DNA from: Verrucomicrobiia bacterium
Lineage (GTDB): Bacteria; Verrucomicrobiota; Verrucomicrobiia; Limisphaerales; UBA9464
Reading direction: 5' to 3'
Length of the DNA stretch: 64,000 nt
Assembly: GCA_019634635.1 (NCBI GenBank)
Contig: JAHCBB010000006.1
Location: 51,211 to 115,210, forward strand
Shown: piece after piece, positions 1-10,000 of the stretch
Layout: every line of letters begins with the position of its first letter
Position numbering within the stretch: position 1 is the first letter of the stretch
Notes under the pieces: model-generated
Told to the model about the DNA's origin: nothing
The model's input: only the letters and a program-made list of their open reading frames with translations
The model's database searches: none
Position numbers and translations under genes: made by a program

Positions 1-348
1 AACAAGCGGTACGACACCATTCCCCTGGCAGACGGACGGCAGTTGCCCGTGCGGCGATTTGATGCGGTGTTCGACCACAAGGGGCCCGACGGCCTGCCGC
101 GGCGGACGGCGGGGGTGTATGTGTTCTGGTTTGCGGCGGACGGCGAGGTCACGGCCAGCCAGGCGGAGCGCACGCTGCTCCTGATGCGCGAACTGGTCAC
201 CGAGGGGGTGTTGCAACGCTGGTCGTACGCCTCGTACTTCGCCCAATGTGTGCCGGGGGACGAGGAGGCCACCTATGCCCGGTTGAAGGCGCTGATCGTG
301 GCGAGCGTGCCCCAGTTCCAGAGGTTCGACGTCGCGGCGAATCCCTAG
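1..348 (+). CDS. EpsI-domain protein, C-terminal part (exosortase-associated)
   Basis: The gene enters from the left edge; frame 1 is open from base 1 to a TAG at 346-348, giving the last 115 residues. The fragment resembles the C-terminus of the EpsI-type domain found as a partner of, or fused to, exosortases: a strand with VYVFWFAADG, then a helix ASQAERTLLLMRELVTEG, then a strand and a final helix. Exosortases are membrane proteases thought to sort PEP-CTERM proteins, and EpsI-type proteins assist EPS-linked export. The priming transferase at 597 follows on the same strand, as in exosortase/EPS loci. A second complete EpsI-type protein lies at 50926-51663. Whether the missing N-terminal part is EpsI alone or a full exosortase-EpsI fusion cannot be seen. 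The family call is by recognition only. Confidence 0.6.
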   Translation, partial: NKRYDTIPLADGRQLPVRRFDAVFDHKGPDGLPRRTAGVYVFWFAADGEVTASQAERTLLLMRELVTEGVLQRWSYASYFAQCVPGDEEATYARLKALIVASVPQFQRFDVAANP

Positions 349-596
349 CCCGGAAGCGTCGCCCACATGCTGCTGCGGCGGGCCGCAATGCCCGCCTGAC
401 GGCCGTGGCCCCGCGACCTGCGACAGGCAGGCGAACCCGGCAGGCCCGGCTTGGAATTGCCCCCGCCGCCCTGGCAAGCGGCTGTCGCTGCGGCTTGCGG
501 CGGGAGGTTGTGAAGGATCCGGATCAGCCGGGGCGGTGGAAACCGAAAGCTTTCTGGCTACCTATTTCCCGGCCGAACCGGCAGGATTTGCGGGTC

Positions 597-1979
597 ATGC
601 TCCGCGGTCAGCGGCAACTCTATGCAAAGCTCCAAAAGCTGCTGGATGCGGTGTTGTTTGGGGGCGCGCTGATCCTGGCCCACTGGATTCGGTCGCTGCC
701 GGCCCTGGACCCGAGTGACAAGATTGACCCCCTGAGCGCCTATCTGTGGCTGCTGGCGGTGGTGGTGCCCCTGACCCCCCCGGCCCTCGAGCTTCAGGGG
801 TTTTACTCGCGACCCCTGCTGCATTCCCGGCGGCAGACTTTCTGGCATCTCCTCAAGGGGGCGGCCTGGATCACCGTTGCACTGATCACCGCCCTGTTCA
901 TCCGCAAGACCGAGGGAGCCCGCGGGGTCCTGCTTTTGTTCCTTCCGCTGTCGGTCTGCCTGGTGTTCTTGAAGGAGGAACTGGTCCGTTGGTGGGCCAT
1001 CTCGCGTTTGGGCCGCAACGCCCTCCGCAAGCGCGTCATCGTGCTCGGCCAGCCCGGGGACACGTCTGGAGTCGAGCGCCTGGTGGCCTCGGTTTCCGCC
1101 GGGCAGTTTCAGATCATCGCCCGGGTGAACCTGGCGGACACGCCGCCGGCGCGCCTGGCCGAGATGCTGCACGAGACCTCCGCCAACGCCGTACTGGTCA
1201 TCCCCCGGCAGGTGATGTTCAGCGAGATTGAACAGTCCATCCTGGCGTGCGAGTTGGAGGGGGTCGAGGTGTGGCTGCTGGCCGACTTCTTCCAGACCCG
1301 GCTGTCCCAAACGTCGGTGGATGAACTGGCCGGCCATCCGGTGCTGGTGTTCCGGACGGGTCCGGACGCCTCCTGGCAGGCGCTGGTGAAATCGGGCATG
1401 GATTTTGTCGGCGCGTTGCTCCTGCTGGTGCTGCTGGCGGTTCCATTGCTGGTGGTGGCTCTGCTGGTGTGGCTGACCTCGCCCGGTCCCGTGCTGTTCC
1501 GCCAGCAGCGTGCCGGGCTCAATGGCAGCCCGTTCACGATGCTCAAGTTCCGGACCATGGTGACCAATGCCGAGCAGCTCAAACGGGAAATCGAACAGCT
1601 CAACGAGATGTCCGGACCGGTCTTCAAGGTCACGAACGACCCCCGGGTGACGCCGCTGGGGCGGTTTTTGCGCCGGTGGTCGGTGGATGAGCTGCCCCAG
1701 TTGATCAACGTGCTGCGCGGCGACATGAGCCTGGTCGGGCCGCGTCCGCTGCCGCTGGACGAGGTCCGGCGCTTTGATGACCCGGCACACCGGCGGCGCC
1801 TCAGCGTCAAGCCGGGGCTGACGTGTCTGTGGCAGGTGAGCGGGCGCAACGAGGTTCGCGACTTCAAGGAATGGGTGCGGCTGGATCTCGAATACATTGA
1901 CAACTGGTCCCTCTGGCTGGACCTGAAGATCCTCCTCCGCACCGTCCCCGCCGTCTTCACCGGCGCCGGGGCCAAATGA
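597..1979 (+). CDS. Undecaprenyl-phosphate sugar phosphotransferase (priming transferase, WcaJ-like)
   Basis: Polyprenyl glycosylphosphotransferase that would load the first sugar-1-phosphate onto undecaprenyl phosphate at the inner membrane to start EPS repeat synthesis. The 460-residue protein has several N-terminal membrane helices, a nucleotide-fold-like middle domain ([10 protein letters not shown] near residue 145), a further membrane helix, and the C-terminal bacterial sugar transferase domain with [40 protein letters not shown] motif and [11 protein letters not shown]. The frame is open far upstream, but the ATG at 597 gives the usual family start ([16 protein letters not shown]). It lies 249 bp after the EpsI-like fragment and 73 bp before the UXS-like gene, so it belongs to the same EPS block. 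A paralogue of similar layout is at 40657. The exact sugar transferred cannot be read from sequence. Confidence 0.9.
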   Translation: MLRGQRQLYAKLQKLLDAVLFGGALILAHWIRSLPALDPSDKIDPLSAYLWLLAVVVPLTPPALELQGFYSRPLLHSRRQTFWHLLKGAAWITVALITALFIRKTEGARGVLLLFLPLSVCLVFLKEELVRWWAISRLGRNALRKRVIVLGQPGDTSGVERLVASVSAGQFQIIARVNLADTPPARLAEMLHETSANAVLVIPRQVMFSEIEQSILACELEGVEVWLLADFFQTRLSQTSVDELAGHPVLVFRTGPDASWQALVKSGMDFVGALLLLVLLAVPLLVVALLVWLTSPGPVLFRQQRAGLNGSPFTMLKFRTMVTNAEQLKREIEQLNEMSGPVFKVTNDPRVTPLGRFLRRWSVDELPQLINVLRGDMSLVGPRPLPLDEVRRFDDPAHRRRLSVKPGLTCLWQVSGRNEVRDFKEWVRLDLEYIDNWSLWLDLKILLRTVPAVFTGAGAK

Positions 1980-2052
1980 GCGCGGACCCACTAACCCCGA
2001 TGTTCAGCCCTCACGCCCCGACTGCGGGCGGCGGGATCTCCGACGTTCTCCC

Positions 2053-3066
2053 ATGAAATCCCCCTCCAACAAATCCCGGGGCACGGCCCGGAAACCGACC
2101 TCCGTGGTCACCGGCGGCGCCGGGTTCCTCGGGTCGCACCTTGTGGATCTCCTGCTGTCCGAGGGCCACCGTGTGGTCCTCATTGACAACCTGATCACCG
2201 GCAGCACGGACAACATCGCGCATCTTGCGGGCCACGCGGACTTGCGCTTCATCAAGCAGGATGTCACCGAGTTCCTGTTTCTCGACGGCCCGGTGGACTA
2301 CGTGTGGCATTTTGCCTCGCCAGCGAGCCCGGTGGACTACCTGGAGCTGCCGATCCAGACGCTCAAGGTGGGGTCGCTGGGCACTCACAAGGCGCTCGGC
2401 CTTGCGAAGGCCAAGGGCGCCCGGTTTTTGCTGACCTCCACCTCCGAGATTTACGGGGATCCGTTGGTGCATCCCCAGGCGGAGTCCTATTGGGGCAACG
2501 TCAACACCATCGGACCCCGGGGCTGCTACGACGAGTCCAAGCGGTTTGCGGAGGCGCTGGTGATGGCGTACCACCGCGAGCACGGTGTGGACACCCGGAT
2601 TGTGCGCATCTTCAACACCTACGGTCCCCGCATGCGGTTGCACGATGGGCGGGTCGTTCCCGCGTTCATCAGCCAGGCCCTGCTGCACCGCCCGATCACC
2701 CTCTTCGGGGACGGCACCCAGACCCGGAGTTTCTGCTATGTCTCGGACCTGATCGAGGGCATCCACCGGCTGATGATGTGCAAGGCCAGGGATGCCCATC
2801 TGCCGACCAACATTGGCAATCCCGTCGAGATGACGATGGCGGAGTTCGCGCGCGAGATCCTCCGGGCCACGGGATCCCCGTCGCGGATCGTGCATCGTCC
2901 GTTGCCCCAGGATGACCCGAAGCAGCGGCGTCCGGATATCACCCGCGCCCGGCGCCTGCTGGGCTGGGAGCCGGTCGTCACCCTGCCGGACGGCTTGACC
3001 AGCACGATCGAGTACTTTCGCGACCGCTTGAAGACCGGGCCGTCCGCGTCCCGACGTTCCCCCTGA
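2053..3066 (+). CDS. UDP-glucuronate decarboxylase-like NAD-dependent SDR (UXS family)
   Basis: Extended short-chain dehydrogenase of 337 residues. The N-terminal Rossmann motif GGAGFLG is at residues 21-27. The active-site region reads [20 protein letters not shown], the family hallmark of UDP-glucuronate decarboxylases (catalytic Tyr-x3-Lys in YDESK), preceded by [10 protein letters not shown]. This enzyme converts UDP-glucuronate to UDP-xylose in the cytosol. The substrate-binding loop [10 protein letters not shown] and the [15 protein letters not shown] segment are also typical. The ATG at 2053 places the Rossmann motif at the usual distance. It follows the priming transferase by 73 bp and probably supplies sugar nucleotide for the same polymer. 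The UXS assignment is by motif; a related dTDP-glucose dehydratase-type substrate is less likely. Confidence 0.85.
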   Translation: MKSPSNKSRGTARKPTSVVTGGAGFLGSHLVDLLLSEGHRVVLIDNLITGSTDNIAHLAGHADLRFIKQDVTEFLFLDGPVDYVWHFASPASPVDYLELPIQTLKVGSLGTHKALGLAKAKGARFLLTSTSEIYGDPLVHPQAESYWGNVNTIGPRGCYDESKRFAEALVMAYHREHGVDTRIVRIFNTYGPRMRLHDGRVVPAFISQALLHRPITLFGDGTQTRSFCYVSDLIEGIHRLMMCKARDAHLPTNIGNPVEMTMAEFAREILRATGSPSRIVHRPLPQDDPKQRRPDITRARRLLGWEPVVTLPDGLTSTIEYFRDRLKTGPSASRRSP

Positions 3067-3076
3067 AACTTTTTCT

Positions 3077-3103
3077 TTGACTTCAGGTGTTCACGGCCAT
3101 AAA
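3077..3103 (+). promoter_or_regulatory. Candidate sigma-70-like promoter for the blaI/M56 pair
   Basis: TTGACT at 3077-3082 followed after 15 bases by CATAAA at 3098-3103, about 45 bases upstream of the repressor ATG. The -35 match is good, the -10 match is four of six and the spacing is short. An inverted pair CCTGAA/TTCAGG at about 3062-3087 brackets the -35 region and could be an operator. No classical BlaI site (TACA-N2-TGTA) was seen. Confidence 0.3.
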
Positions 3104-3148
3104 CCCAGTGCAGATCACCACCACGAACCTCTGCATCCAAAATCAGCA

Positions 3149-3520
3149 ATGGCCAACATCCCCCGCATCTCCGAAACCGAATGGGAAATCATGCGCATCG
3201 TCTGGGCGCAGGCGCCGGTGACGGCGGCCGACATCATCGCCGAGTTGGTGAAGTCGGATCCGACCTGGCACCCCGTGACGGCCAAGACGTTGCTGAACCG
3301 GTTGGTCCGCAAGGGAGCCTTGGGCTTTGAGCAGCAGGGCCGCGCGTACCTCTACAAGCCTCTCGTGGACGAGCGCAGCTGCGTGAACGCCGTCAGTTCC
3401 TCCTTCCTTGACCGGGTTTTCGGAGGCTCCCTGAGCACGATGGTGGCGCATTTTGTGGAGAACCGGAAGCTGAACGCCAAGCAGGTGAGGGAGTTGCGAA
3501 AGGCGGTCGAAGGACGTTAG
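3149..3520 (+). CDS. BlaI/MecI/CopY-type winged-helix repressor
   Basis: A 123-residue transcriptional regulator of the penicillinase-repressor family. The N-terminus (ISETEWEIMRIVWAQAPVTA) is the first helix and turn of the BlaI winged helix, followed by the recognition segment TAKTLLNRLVRKGALGFEQQ and wing, then a C-terminal dimerisation part (RVFGGSLSTMVAHFVENR). The frame is open from 3077, but the first 24 codons do not look like family sequence, so the ATG at 3149 is chosen. The M56 protease gene starts 43 bp downstream. In known systems the partner M56 protein cleaves, or triggers cleavage of, the repressor on sensing a signal. No beta-lactamase gene is nearby, so the regulon is unknown. 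Confidence 0.88.
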   Translation: MANIPRISETEWEIMRIVWAQAPVTAADIIAELVKSDPTWHPVTAKTLLNRLVRKGALGFEQQGRAYLYKPLVDERSCVNAVSSSFLDRVFGGSLSTMVAHFVENRKLNAKQVRELRKAVEGR

Positions 3521-3563
3521 CCTGCGGATTCGGCTTGGCCCGAGCGATGCTTTCCTTCAGGCC

Positions 3564-4670
3564 ATGGATTCCCCCGTCGTCGCCGAGTTTCTTGGCCATC
3601 TCGTCCGGGCCTCGTGGCAGGCTTCCATCCTTGCCGGGGTGGTCTGGCTGGTGATCCGGCTGCTTGGGGACCAGCTTGATGCCGGTTGGCGGTGCCGTTT
3701 GTGGATGCTGGTGATCGTCCGGCTGGCATGGCCGGTCTCGCTCCCCAGCTCGGTCAGCGTCTTCAACCTCTTTGAGGTGCCCTGGATCATGGACCGCGGG
3801 GAGCCGGATCCCGGGACCGGCGAACCGGGACTGCTGCCGCTCCTCCGGTTCCTGGAAATGCCGGCGGTGCAATGGGTGTGGGTGGCAGTTGCCGGGGTGC
3901 TGGGGCTTCGGATGCTCGGGGCGGCGGCGTGGACCTGGTGGGTGCAGCGCACGGCGCGTCCGCTCGACTCATGGGACACCTGGTGGCTGCTGCAGAATTG
4001 CAAGGCGGCGGCGGACTGCCGGATACCGGTCTCGGTGCTCGAGTCCCGGAGGGTTCAGGCGCCCTGCGTGCTGGGCCTGGTGCGTCCCCGGCTGATTCTG
4101 CCCTGCGGCCTCGCCGGCGAGCTGGACCGGGAGGAGCTTCGACTGGTGTTTCTCCACGAGCTTGCGCACCTCAGCCGTCGCGACCTTGCAATGAACTGGC
4201 TCCTGGCGGCGGTTGAGACGATCCACTGGTTCAATCCCATCGCCTGGCACATCACCCGGCAGCTTCGTGCGGATCGGGAGGAGGATTGCGATGCGCGGGC
4301 CCTGGAGTCGGAGCCCGGCTCCGGCCGGCGATACGGAGAGGTGATCTTGAAGCTCCTCGACCGGGTGGGTGCGCCGGCGGATCCGGTATCGCCGGAGATG
4401 AGCACCCCGATGCTTGGCGATGAGGAGGCCGACATCCAGCCGTTGCTGCATCGGATCCACGCGATCCGGCGCTTTCGTCCGGGGGCCCGGACCCGCGTCG
4501 TCGGTTTTTGTTCCTGGCTGGCCGTGGCCCTTGTCGGCCTCACCGATCCCGAGCCGGCTCACCGGTGGAATTCCGAAGACGGCGACCAGGCTTCCGGGCC
4601 CCTGCTCGCCGCTGGCCATCGTGCCAGCGCGGTGCCGATGAACGCGCTTCATCGCGGGTGGCCCCTGTGA
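3564..4670 (+). CDS. M56 (BlaR1-type) membrane metalloprotease without a penicillin-binding domain
   Basis: Integral membrane zinc protease of 368 residues. Membrane helices are predicted around residues 20-36, 46-60, 102-124 and about 310-330. The zinc motif HELAH is at 198-202 within VFLHELAHLSRRDL, with the downstream acidic ligand region (DREEDCDARAL) about 35 residues on, as in BlaR1 and MecR1. BlaR1 is about 600 residues because it carries a C-terminal extracellular beta-lactam sensor; this protein stops shortly after the fourth helix with only a short polar tail, so it has protease and membrane parts but no recognisable sensor. It pairs with the BlaI-type repressor 43 bp upstream. The ligand or partner that activates it is unknown. 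Confidence 0.85.
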   Translation: MDSPVVAEFLGHLVRASWQASILAGVVWLVIRLLGDQLDAGWRCRLWMLVIVRLAWPVSLPSSVSVFNLFEVPWIMDRGEPDPGTGEPGLLPLLRFLEMPAVQWVWVAVAGVLGLRMLGAAAWTWWVQRTARPLDSWDTWWLLQNCKAAADCRIPVSVLESRRVQAPCVLGLVRPRLILPCGLAGELDREELRLVFLHELAHLSRRDLAMNWLLAAVETIHWFNPIAWHITRQLRADREEDCDARALESEPGSGRRYGEVILKLLDRVGAPADPVSPEMSTPMLGDEEADIQPLLHRIHAIRRFRPGARTRVVGFCSWLAVALVGLTDPEPAHRWNSEDGDQASGPLLAAGHRASAVPMNALHRGWPL

Positions 4671-4859
4671 ACTTGGGGTTGACGGGGCGTGTATTTCTGC
4701 AGTTACTGTCCTCAAGCGGGTGAACGAATGGAGGCGTTTTCCGGGCGGATTTCGTTGCGGTGTCCAGACGGGCCGCAAGGGATCGGGCCGGGGTCGCTCC
4801 GGGAAGGGACTGGTGGATGCAGGGCATCTCTCTTTCAGACTCGCCAGCCCAGCGACGCC

Positions 4860-5141
4860 ATGACCAAAGACCAGCTCTCCCCGGAGTCTCTCAACGATCG
4901 GCCGATTCGCTTCATTCTCGATGACGAGGGCCGGTCCGGCGTGATCCATGCATTCCGGACCACCGGTGCCGTCCGGATCACCATTCTCGCCGAATTCCTC
5001 GTTGCGCCGAACCGGGTCCGGCACGCGTTCGTGTTGCTCCAGCCGTGCCAGTGGGAAAAGATTGAGCCCGACCCTGAGTCCAAGGACGGTTTGGTGCTCC
5101 GCGAGCGTCTGCGGTCCCCGGCGACCGCTTCGTGTGTCTGA
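4860..5141 (+). CDS. Hypothetical protein, 93 residues
   Basis: Not recognised. The predicted product is soluble, with no signal peptide or membrane helix, and is mixed alpha/beta: a strand RPIRFILDDE, a segment VIHAFRTTGAVRITILAEFLV that suggests two strands, and HAFVLLQPCQWEKIE. The open frame extends up to 4689, but the 57 extra residues are low-complexity and the ATG at 4860 starts the more protein-like part. It lies 189 bp after the M56 gene on the same strand and could be under the same control. An IS630-type relic follows immediately. It could be a real small gene or chance coding. Confidence 0.45.
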   Translation: MTKDQLSPESLNDRPIRFILDDEGRSGVIHAFRTTGAVRITILAEFLVAPNRVRHAFVLLQPCQWEKIEPDPESKDGLVLRERLRSPATASCV

Positions 5142-5176
5142 GGTCCGCGGGCGCGGCGCGCGATGCGCGTCCAACC

Positions 5177-5545
5177 TCAGGGTCGGGGGAATCGCGGCGG
5201 GCAGGCGATCAGTCGCCTTCGGGGAGACGGTCCGACACCCCGGCGGCTCTCAGCATCCGAGGCGTGCCCGCCGGACTTTGGTGGCCTTCCGAGCCGTCCG
5301 CGTTTCCAGGCCGTTGGGCCCTTCCGCAGCCAGGCTTGTTTCCAGCGGAACGACGTGGTCTCGCTCACGTCGCATCGCCGCGCGACTTCCGCCTGGGTCA
5401 ACCCCTTCGCGAGCAGTTCCATGCCGCGCCGACGGCGCCGCTCCAGTTGGGTGAAGTTCCGGCGGGTGGCCCGCCAGCGATGATTTCGATGTGCATTCAC
5501 ACCGGTAGCATAGCGTTCCCGGTGCCAATCTCGAATTCTTAGCAT
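5177..5545 (-). pseudogene. IS630-family transposase relic (N-terminal helix-turn-helix only)
   Basis: The minus-strand frame from the ATG at 5545 contains a helix-turn-helix like the N-terminus of IS630/Tc1-type transposases: ERRRRRGMELLAKGLTQAEV, then ARRCDVSETTSFRWKQAW, then a basic linker ending GRLGRPPK. After that linker the sequence becomes Arg/Pro-rich and stops; the DDE catalytic domain (normally another 200-300 residues) is absent, and no continuation was found in the neighbouring frames before the BlaI/M56 block. It is therefore a decayed end of an insertion element. No terminal inverted repeats were identified. It fills most of the interval between the small gene ending at 5141 and the DUF1501 gene. 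Confidence 0.6.
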
Positions 5546-5573
5546 TGCGACTGCGTGGCCACCGCGTGCGGAC

Positions 5574-7040
5574 TCAGGCCAGGATCTCATGGACCACCTC
5601 GCCGTGTACGTCGGTCAAGCGGAAATCCCGGCCCTGAAACCGGTAGGTCAGGCGGGTGTGGTCGAGTCCGAACTGGTGCAGAATGGTCGCATGCAGGTCG
5701 TGGACATGCACCCGGTTCTCCACGGCAAAGAAACCAAAATCATCGGTCCGGCCGTGGATCATCCCGGGGCGGATCCCGCCTCCGGCCATCCAGACCGTAT
5801 ATCCGTGCGGATGGTGATCCCGGCCGATTTGATCGGGCTTCAGGGCGCCCTGCATCATCGGTGTGCGGCCGAATTCGCCCCCCCAGATCACGAGTGTCTC
5901 GTCGAGGAGCCCACGGTTCTTGAGGTCCCGGATCAGGGCCACCGTGGGCTGGTCCGTCTCCAGACAGCGCTTGCGAAGATCGAACACGAGGTTGCCGTCA
6001 GGCCCCCCATGATGATCCCAGCCGCGGTGGTACAGCTGGACGAACCGGACGCCGCGCTCGACCAGCCGGCGCGCGAGCAGGCAGTTGTTCGCGAAGGAGG
6101 CGCGGCCGGGGGTGGTGCCATACGCCTTGTGGATGGCGGCGGGTTCCCGCGAAACGTCCATCACCTCGGGCACGCTGGTCTGCATGCGGTACGCCATCTC
6201 GTAGGCCGCGATGCGGGTGGAAATCTCCGGATCCTGCAGCACGTCGTGCCGCATCTGGTTGAGCTCCTTGAGGGTGTCGAGCGACTGGCGACGGCGCGCG
6301 GATCCCATTCCGGGCGGATTGCCCACAAACAGCACCGGATCCCCCTGCGAACGGAGCTGGACTCCCTGGTGGACGGTCGGCAGGAACCCGGAGCCCCAGG
6401 CGGCGTTGGTGAGCGGCTGGCCGACACCGGTCATCAGCACGACGAACGCCGGCAGGTCCTTGTTTTCGCTGCCGAGTCCGTAACTGAACCACGAGCCCAT
6501 GGCCGGGCGGCCCGACAACTGGGCACCCGTGTTCATGAAGAGGGTCGCCGGGTCATGATTGAACGCCTCGGAGTAGAACCCCTGAACGAAGCAGACCTCA
6601 TCCACCACGGTCTGCAGGTGTGGCAGGAGCTCGGACAACCACACCCCGGACTGTCCGTAACGGCCAAACTGGTAACGGGTGCCCAGCAGGGCGGCATTCT
6701 TGCCGATCTGCGCGAGCCGAATATTTTTCACCAGCTCCTCGGGAACCGGTTGCCCCTCGAGCCGGTTCAGTTCAGGCTTGTAATCGAACAGGTCGAGATG
6801 GGACGGCCCGCCCGACTGGAACAGGTAGATGATGTTTTTCGCCTTCGGGGCGAAATGGGTGCCGGGCGATCCGGCGGGGGATGCTTCCGAGGACAGCAGG
6901 CGCTCATTCAGGAGCGAGCCAAGGGCGAGGGCTCCCATGCCGGTCGAGCAGCCGCCGAGGAAACGGCGCCGAGTGGTGGTGCGAAGTCGGTCGAGGAGTG
7001 GAGACATTTCGGGGTGCGGTGCAGGCCGGTTCGGAGTCAT
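5574..7040 (-). CDS. DUF1501 protein (sulfatase-like fold, Tat-exported)
   Basis: A 488-residue protein of the DUF1501 family, which has an alkaline phosphatase/sulfatase-like fold and is abundant in Planctomycetes and Verrucomicrobia. The N-terminus has a twin-arginine signal (TTTRRRFLGGCSTG) followed by a hydrophobic stretch, so export through Tat is expected. Typical motifs are FQSGGPSHLDLFDYKPEL, SWFSYGLG, QLYHRGWDHHGG, VIWGGEFGRTPM and GRDHHPHGYTVWMAGGG; the His/Asp-rich segments probably bind metal. The ATG at 7040 overlaps the TGA of the upstream PSD1 gene by 4 bp (ATGA), showing translational coupling. A later ATG (7007) is also possible. PSD1-DUF1501 pairs are common in these phyla; a role in polymer or sulfated glycan use has been suggested but is not established. 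Confidence 0.88.
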   Translation of the reverse strand: MTPNRPAPHPEMSPLLDRLRTTTRRRFLGGCSTGMGALALGSLLNERLLSSEASPAGSPGTHFAPKAKNIIYLFQSGGPSHLDLFDYKPELNRLEGQPVPEELVKNIRLAQIGKNAALLGTRYQFGRYGQSGVWLSELLPHLQTVVDEVCFVQGFYSEAFNHDPATLFMNTGAQLSGRPAMGSWFSYGLGSENKDLPAFVVLMTGVGQPLTNAAWGSGFLPTVHQGVQLRSQGDPVLFVGNPPGMGSARRRQSLDTLKELNQMRHDVLQDPEISTRIAAYEMAYRMQTSVPEVMDVSREPAAIHKAYGTTPGRASFANNCLLARRLVERGVRFVQLYHRGWDHHGGPDGNLVFDLRKRCLETDQPTVALIRDLKNRGLLDETLVIWGGEFGRTPMMQGALKPDQIGRDHHPHGYTVWMAGGGIRPGMIHGRTDDFGFFAVENRVHVHDLHATILHQFGLDHTRLTYRFQGRDFRLTDVHGEVVHEILA

Positions 7041-10000
7041 CCCTTGGTCAGGAGTTCATCCAGGTTGAGCAGGACGTTGGCCACGATCATCCACGCGGCC
7101 ACGGCGCGGGGGTCGAGTGAATCCGGACACGGAGCGCTGCCGATTCGGATCAACGCCGCGGCGTCCGCCGGCTCCCGGGTGTAGCTGTCGAGCTGCTGGC
7201 GAAGCAGCCGGAGCAGCCGGTCCCGCTCGGCCGGGGTCGGATTGCGGCAAAGTCCGGTCCGAAAGGCGAACAGGAGCTGGGCCTCGGGATCCGGGCCGCC
7301 CTCGGTCAGAATGCGTTGCGCGAACACCCGCGCCGCCTCCAGAAACACCGGATCATTGAGGCCGGCGAGGGCCTGGAGGGGGGTGTTGGTCCGGGGACGG
7401 CGCGACACGCACACGTCGCGGCTGGGTGCATCAAAGGTGGCGTACGTCGGATAGGTGCACACCCGACGCCAGAAGGTGTAGATCGAGCGGCGATGGAGGT
7501 CCGGACCTTCGCTTTGGGGCCATTCATCCATGCCGATCTCGGGACGCAGGAATCCGATCTCCTTCCAGAGATTGGGTATCTGCACCGGATACACGCTGGG
7601 TCCCCCGAGGTCGGGGACCAGCAGGCCGCTGGCGGCAAGTGCCTGGTCGCGGATCATCTCGGCATCCATCCGGAACCGGGGGCCCCGGGACAACAGGCGG
7701 TTGTAGAAATCCTGGTCGAGCCGCAGGGCATCGGTCGCGGCGTCCTGACGGTAAGTGGCCGACATCACGAGCAGTTTCTGCATCGCCTTCACGTTCCATC
7801 CGCTTCGAATGAACTCCGTGGCGAGGAAATCGAGCAGGTCCGGGTGCGTCGGAGGCTCCCCTTGTCGTCCAAAATCGTCGCTTGTCTTGACCAGCCCGGT
7901 GCCGAACAGGCGTTCCCAGTATCGGTTGACGGTGACGCGGGCGGTCAGTGGATGGGCCGGGTCCACCAGCCAGCGGGCGAGCGCGAGGCGATTGACCGGT
8001 TGACTTTTCGGCAACGCCGGGAGGATTTCCAAGACGCCCGGGGTGACGGTGCGACCCTTCTCGAGAAAGTTTCCGCGGACGTGGACGTACGTCTCGCGCG
8101 GCTCCGCCCGCTCCTGCATCACGGGTGTGGTGTATTTCCGGGAGGCGAGTTCGGCCTCCCGCTGGTTCAGCCGGAAGAGCTCACGCTCCAGGGTGCGGAT
8201 CTCCGGGGACCCGTCGCGGTGGGCGGCAGCGAGCTGGCGTTGTTGCTCCGCGGTGCGGTGGTCGGCGGGGATGGACGCCAGGGCCGCGATGCCCGGGTCC
8301 ACCGGCCAGCGTCGGACCGGATCCGGGTCGCGCGTCACCGAGATCCGGAACCGGCCGACGGTGTGGCTGTTGCCGTGGTAGTGCTCGAAGCGGAATCGCA
8401 ACCGGGTGCCGCCTTCAATGCCCGCGGGCTCGTCCAGCGTGGCAATCAGGAAATGGGGCTGGCCGAAACGCGGCCCGATGGCCCAGCCCGTCTTGGGATT
8501 GCGGTCCACGGCGTGTTCGGCGCGGTAGTACTGCTGTTCCCAGTCGGCCTCCGCCCCGGAAAACATCAGGGGGGTCAGCCCTGCCGCCGGATCCGAGATC
8601 GGCCCCGCATCCAGGCTGAATTCGTCGAGAATGAAATTGCCGGTCTGGCCCCAGCGTCCGGGACCGTTCTTGGGCAGCGATGGATCGGGCAGCACCTCCA
8701 GCAGGACCGCCGTGATGCCGGTGCGGTCGGTTCCAGCCTCGGCGGTGATCGTGTCGTAGATGGGATTGACCCCCACGGCGAGGACCGATCCATCGGGCAG
8801 GTTGGTGTACCCGGAGCCTCCTGACGAGACGATGTTGGTCAGGGTGAGTGGCTCCCACACGGGTCCGCCTGCGGCAAGCCGGCGTTCCCACCCGGCCTGC
8901 CGCCCCGGCAGCGCAGCCTCCGCGGCGGCGAGCGCGTCCCGCGTCGTGGCGATCCGCCGGCGCAGGTCTTCAAGCGGGCGCGTGAGGTTGGGAGGGGGCA
9001 CATCCACGGTCGGAGCAAGGCTGTAGTTCCCGGCGTCCGCGGTGGAATTGAAGAACGCGTACAGCCGATAGTACTCGTCGTGGCTGATGGGATCGTACTT
9101 GTGCGTGTGGCACTCTGCACACATCAGGGTCAGTCCCAGCCAGGTGGTGCCCAAGGTTGCCACCCGGTCTTTCACCGCCTTCGTCCGGTATTCCTCCTCG
9201 TCGCCGCCCCCCTCGTCGTTGACCTTGGTGTTTCGGTTGAACCCGGTCGCGATGCGCTGCTCCAGCGTGGCGTGGGGCAGCAGGTCGCCCGCCAGTTGCT
9301 CGATGGTGAACTGATCGAACGGTTGGTTGCGGTTGAAGGCCCGGATGACCCATTCGCGGTACGGCCAGATCGAGCGGGCGAGGTCCACCTGGTACCCGTT
9401 GGAATCGGCATAGCGTGCCAGATCGAGCCATCCCCGGGCCATGTGCTCGCCGTAATGGGGCGAGGACAGCAGGCGGTCCACCTGGCGCTCGTAGGCATCG
9501 GGCGACGCGTCGTTGACGAAGGCCTCAACCTCCGGCCAGGTCGGTGGCAGTCCGGTCAGGTCGAGACTGAGACGCCGCAGCAGCGTCGGGCGGTCCGCCT
9601 CGGGTTGCGGGGCAAGGCGTTCCTGATGGAGGCGTGTCCGGATGAAGCGGTCCACGTCATTGCGCACCCAGGGCTCCGCCTCCATTGCCGGTGGGGCGGG
9701 GCGGGTCACCGGTTGGAAAGCCCAGTGGGACCGTGGATCCATCTCGGGCCATTCGGCGCCCTGGGCGACCCACTGCCGGAGCACCGCCACTTCTTCCGGG
9801 GTCAGGGGAGGCCCCTTGGTGGGCATGACTTCGTCGGGATCGGTGGAGGTCACCCGGCGCAGCATCTCGCTGGACTCGGGCTCTCCCGGGACCACGGCCA
9901 GCCTGCCGGACTTGCCGGATTTCAGCGCCGCACCGCGGGAATCGAGCCGGAGGCCGGACTTCTGCTGGTCGGGTCCGTGGCACTCCGAGCAGCGGCGGAT

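Noticed and set aside
558..1991. Long minus-strand open frame opposite the priming transferase
   Set aside because: It is a high-GC shadow frame rich in Gln/Arg/Pro with no family motif; the plus-strand protein is clearly real.
3067..3148. Classical BlaI operator upstream of the repressor
   Set aside because: No TACA-N2-TGTA palindrome is present; only a weaker inverted pair was found.
5574..7040. Calling the DUF1501 protein a sulfatase
   Set aside because: The fold is related, but the classical sulfatase signature C/S-x-P-x-R was not seen, so only the family name is given.
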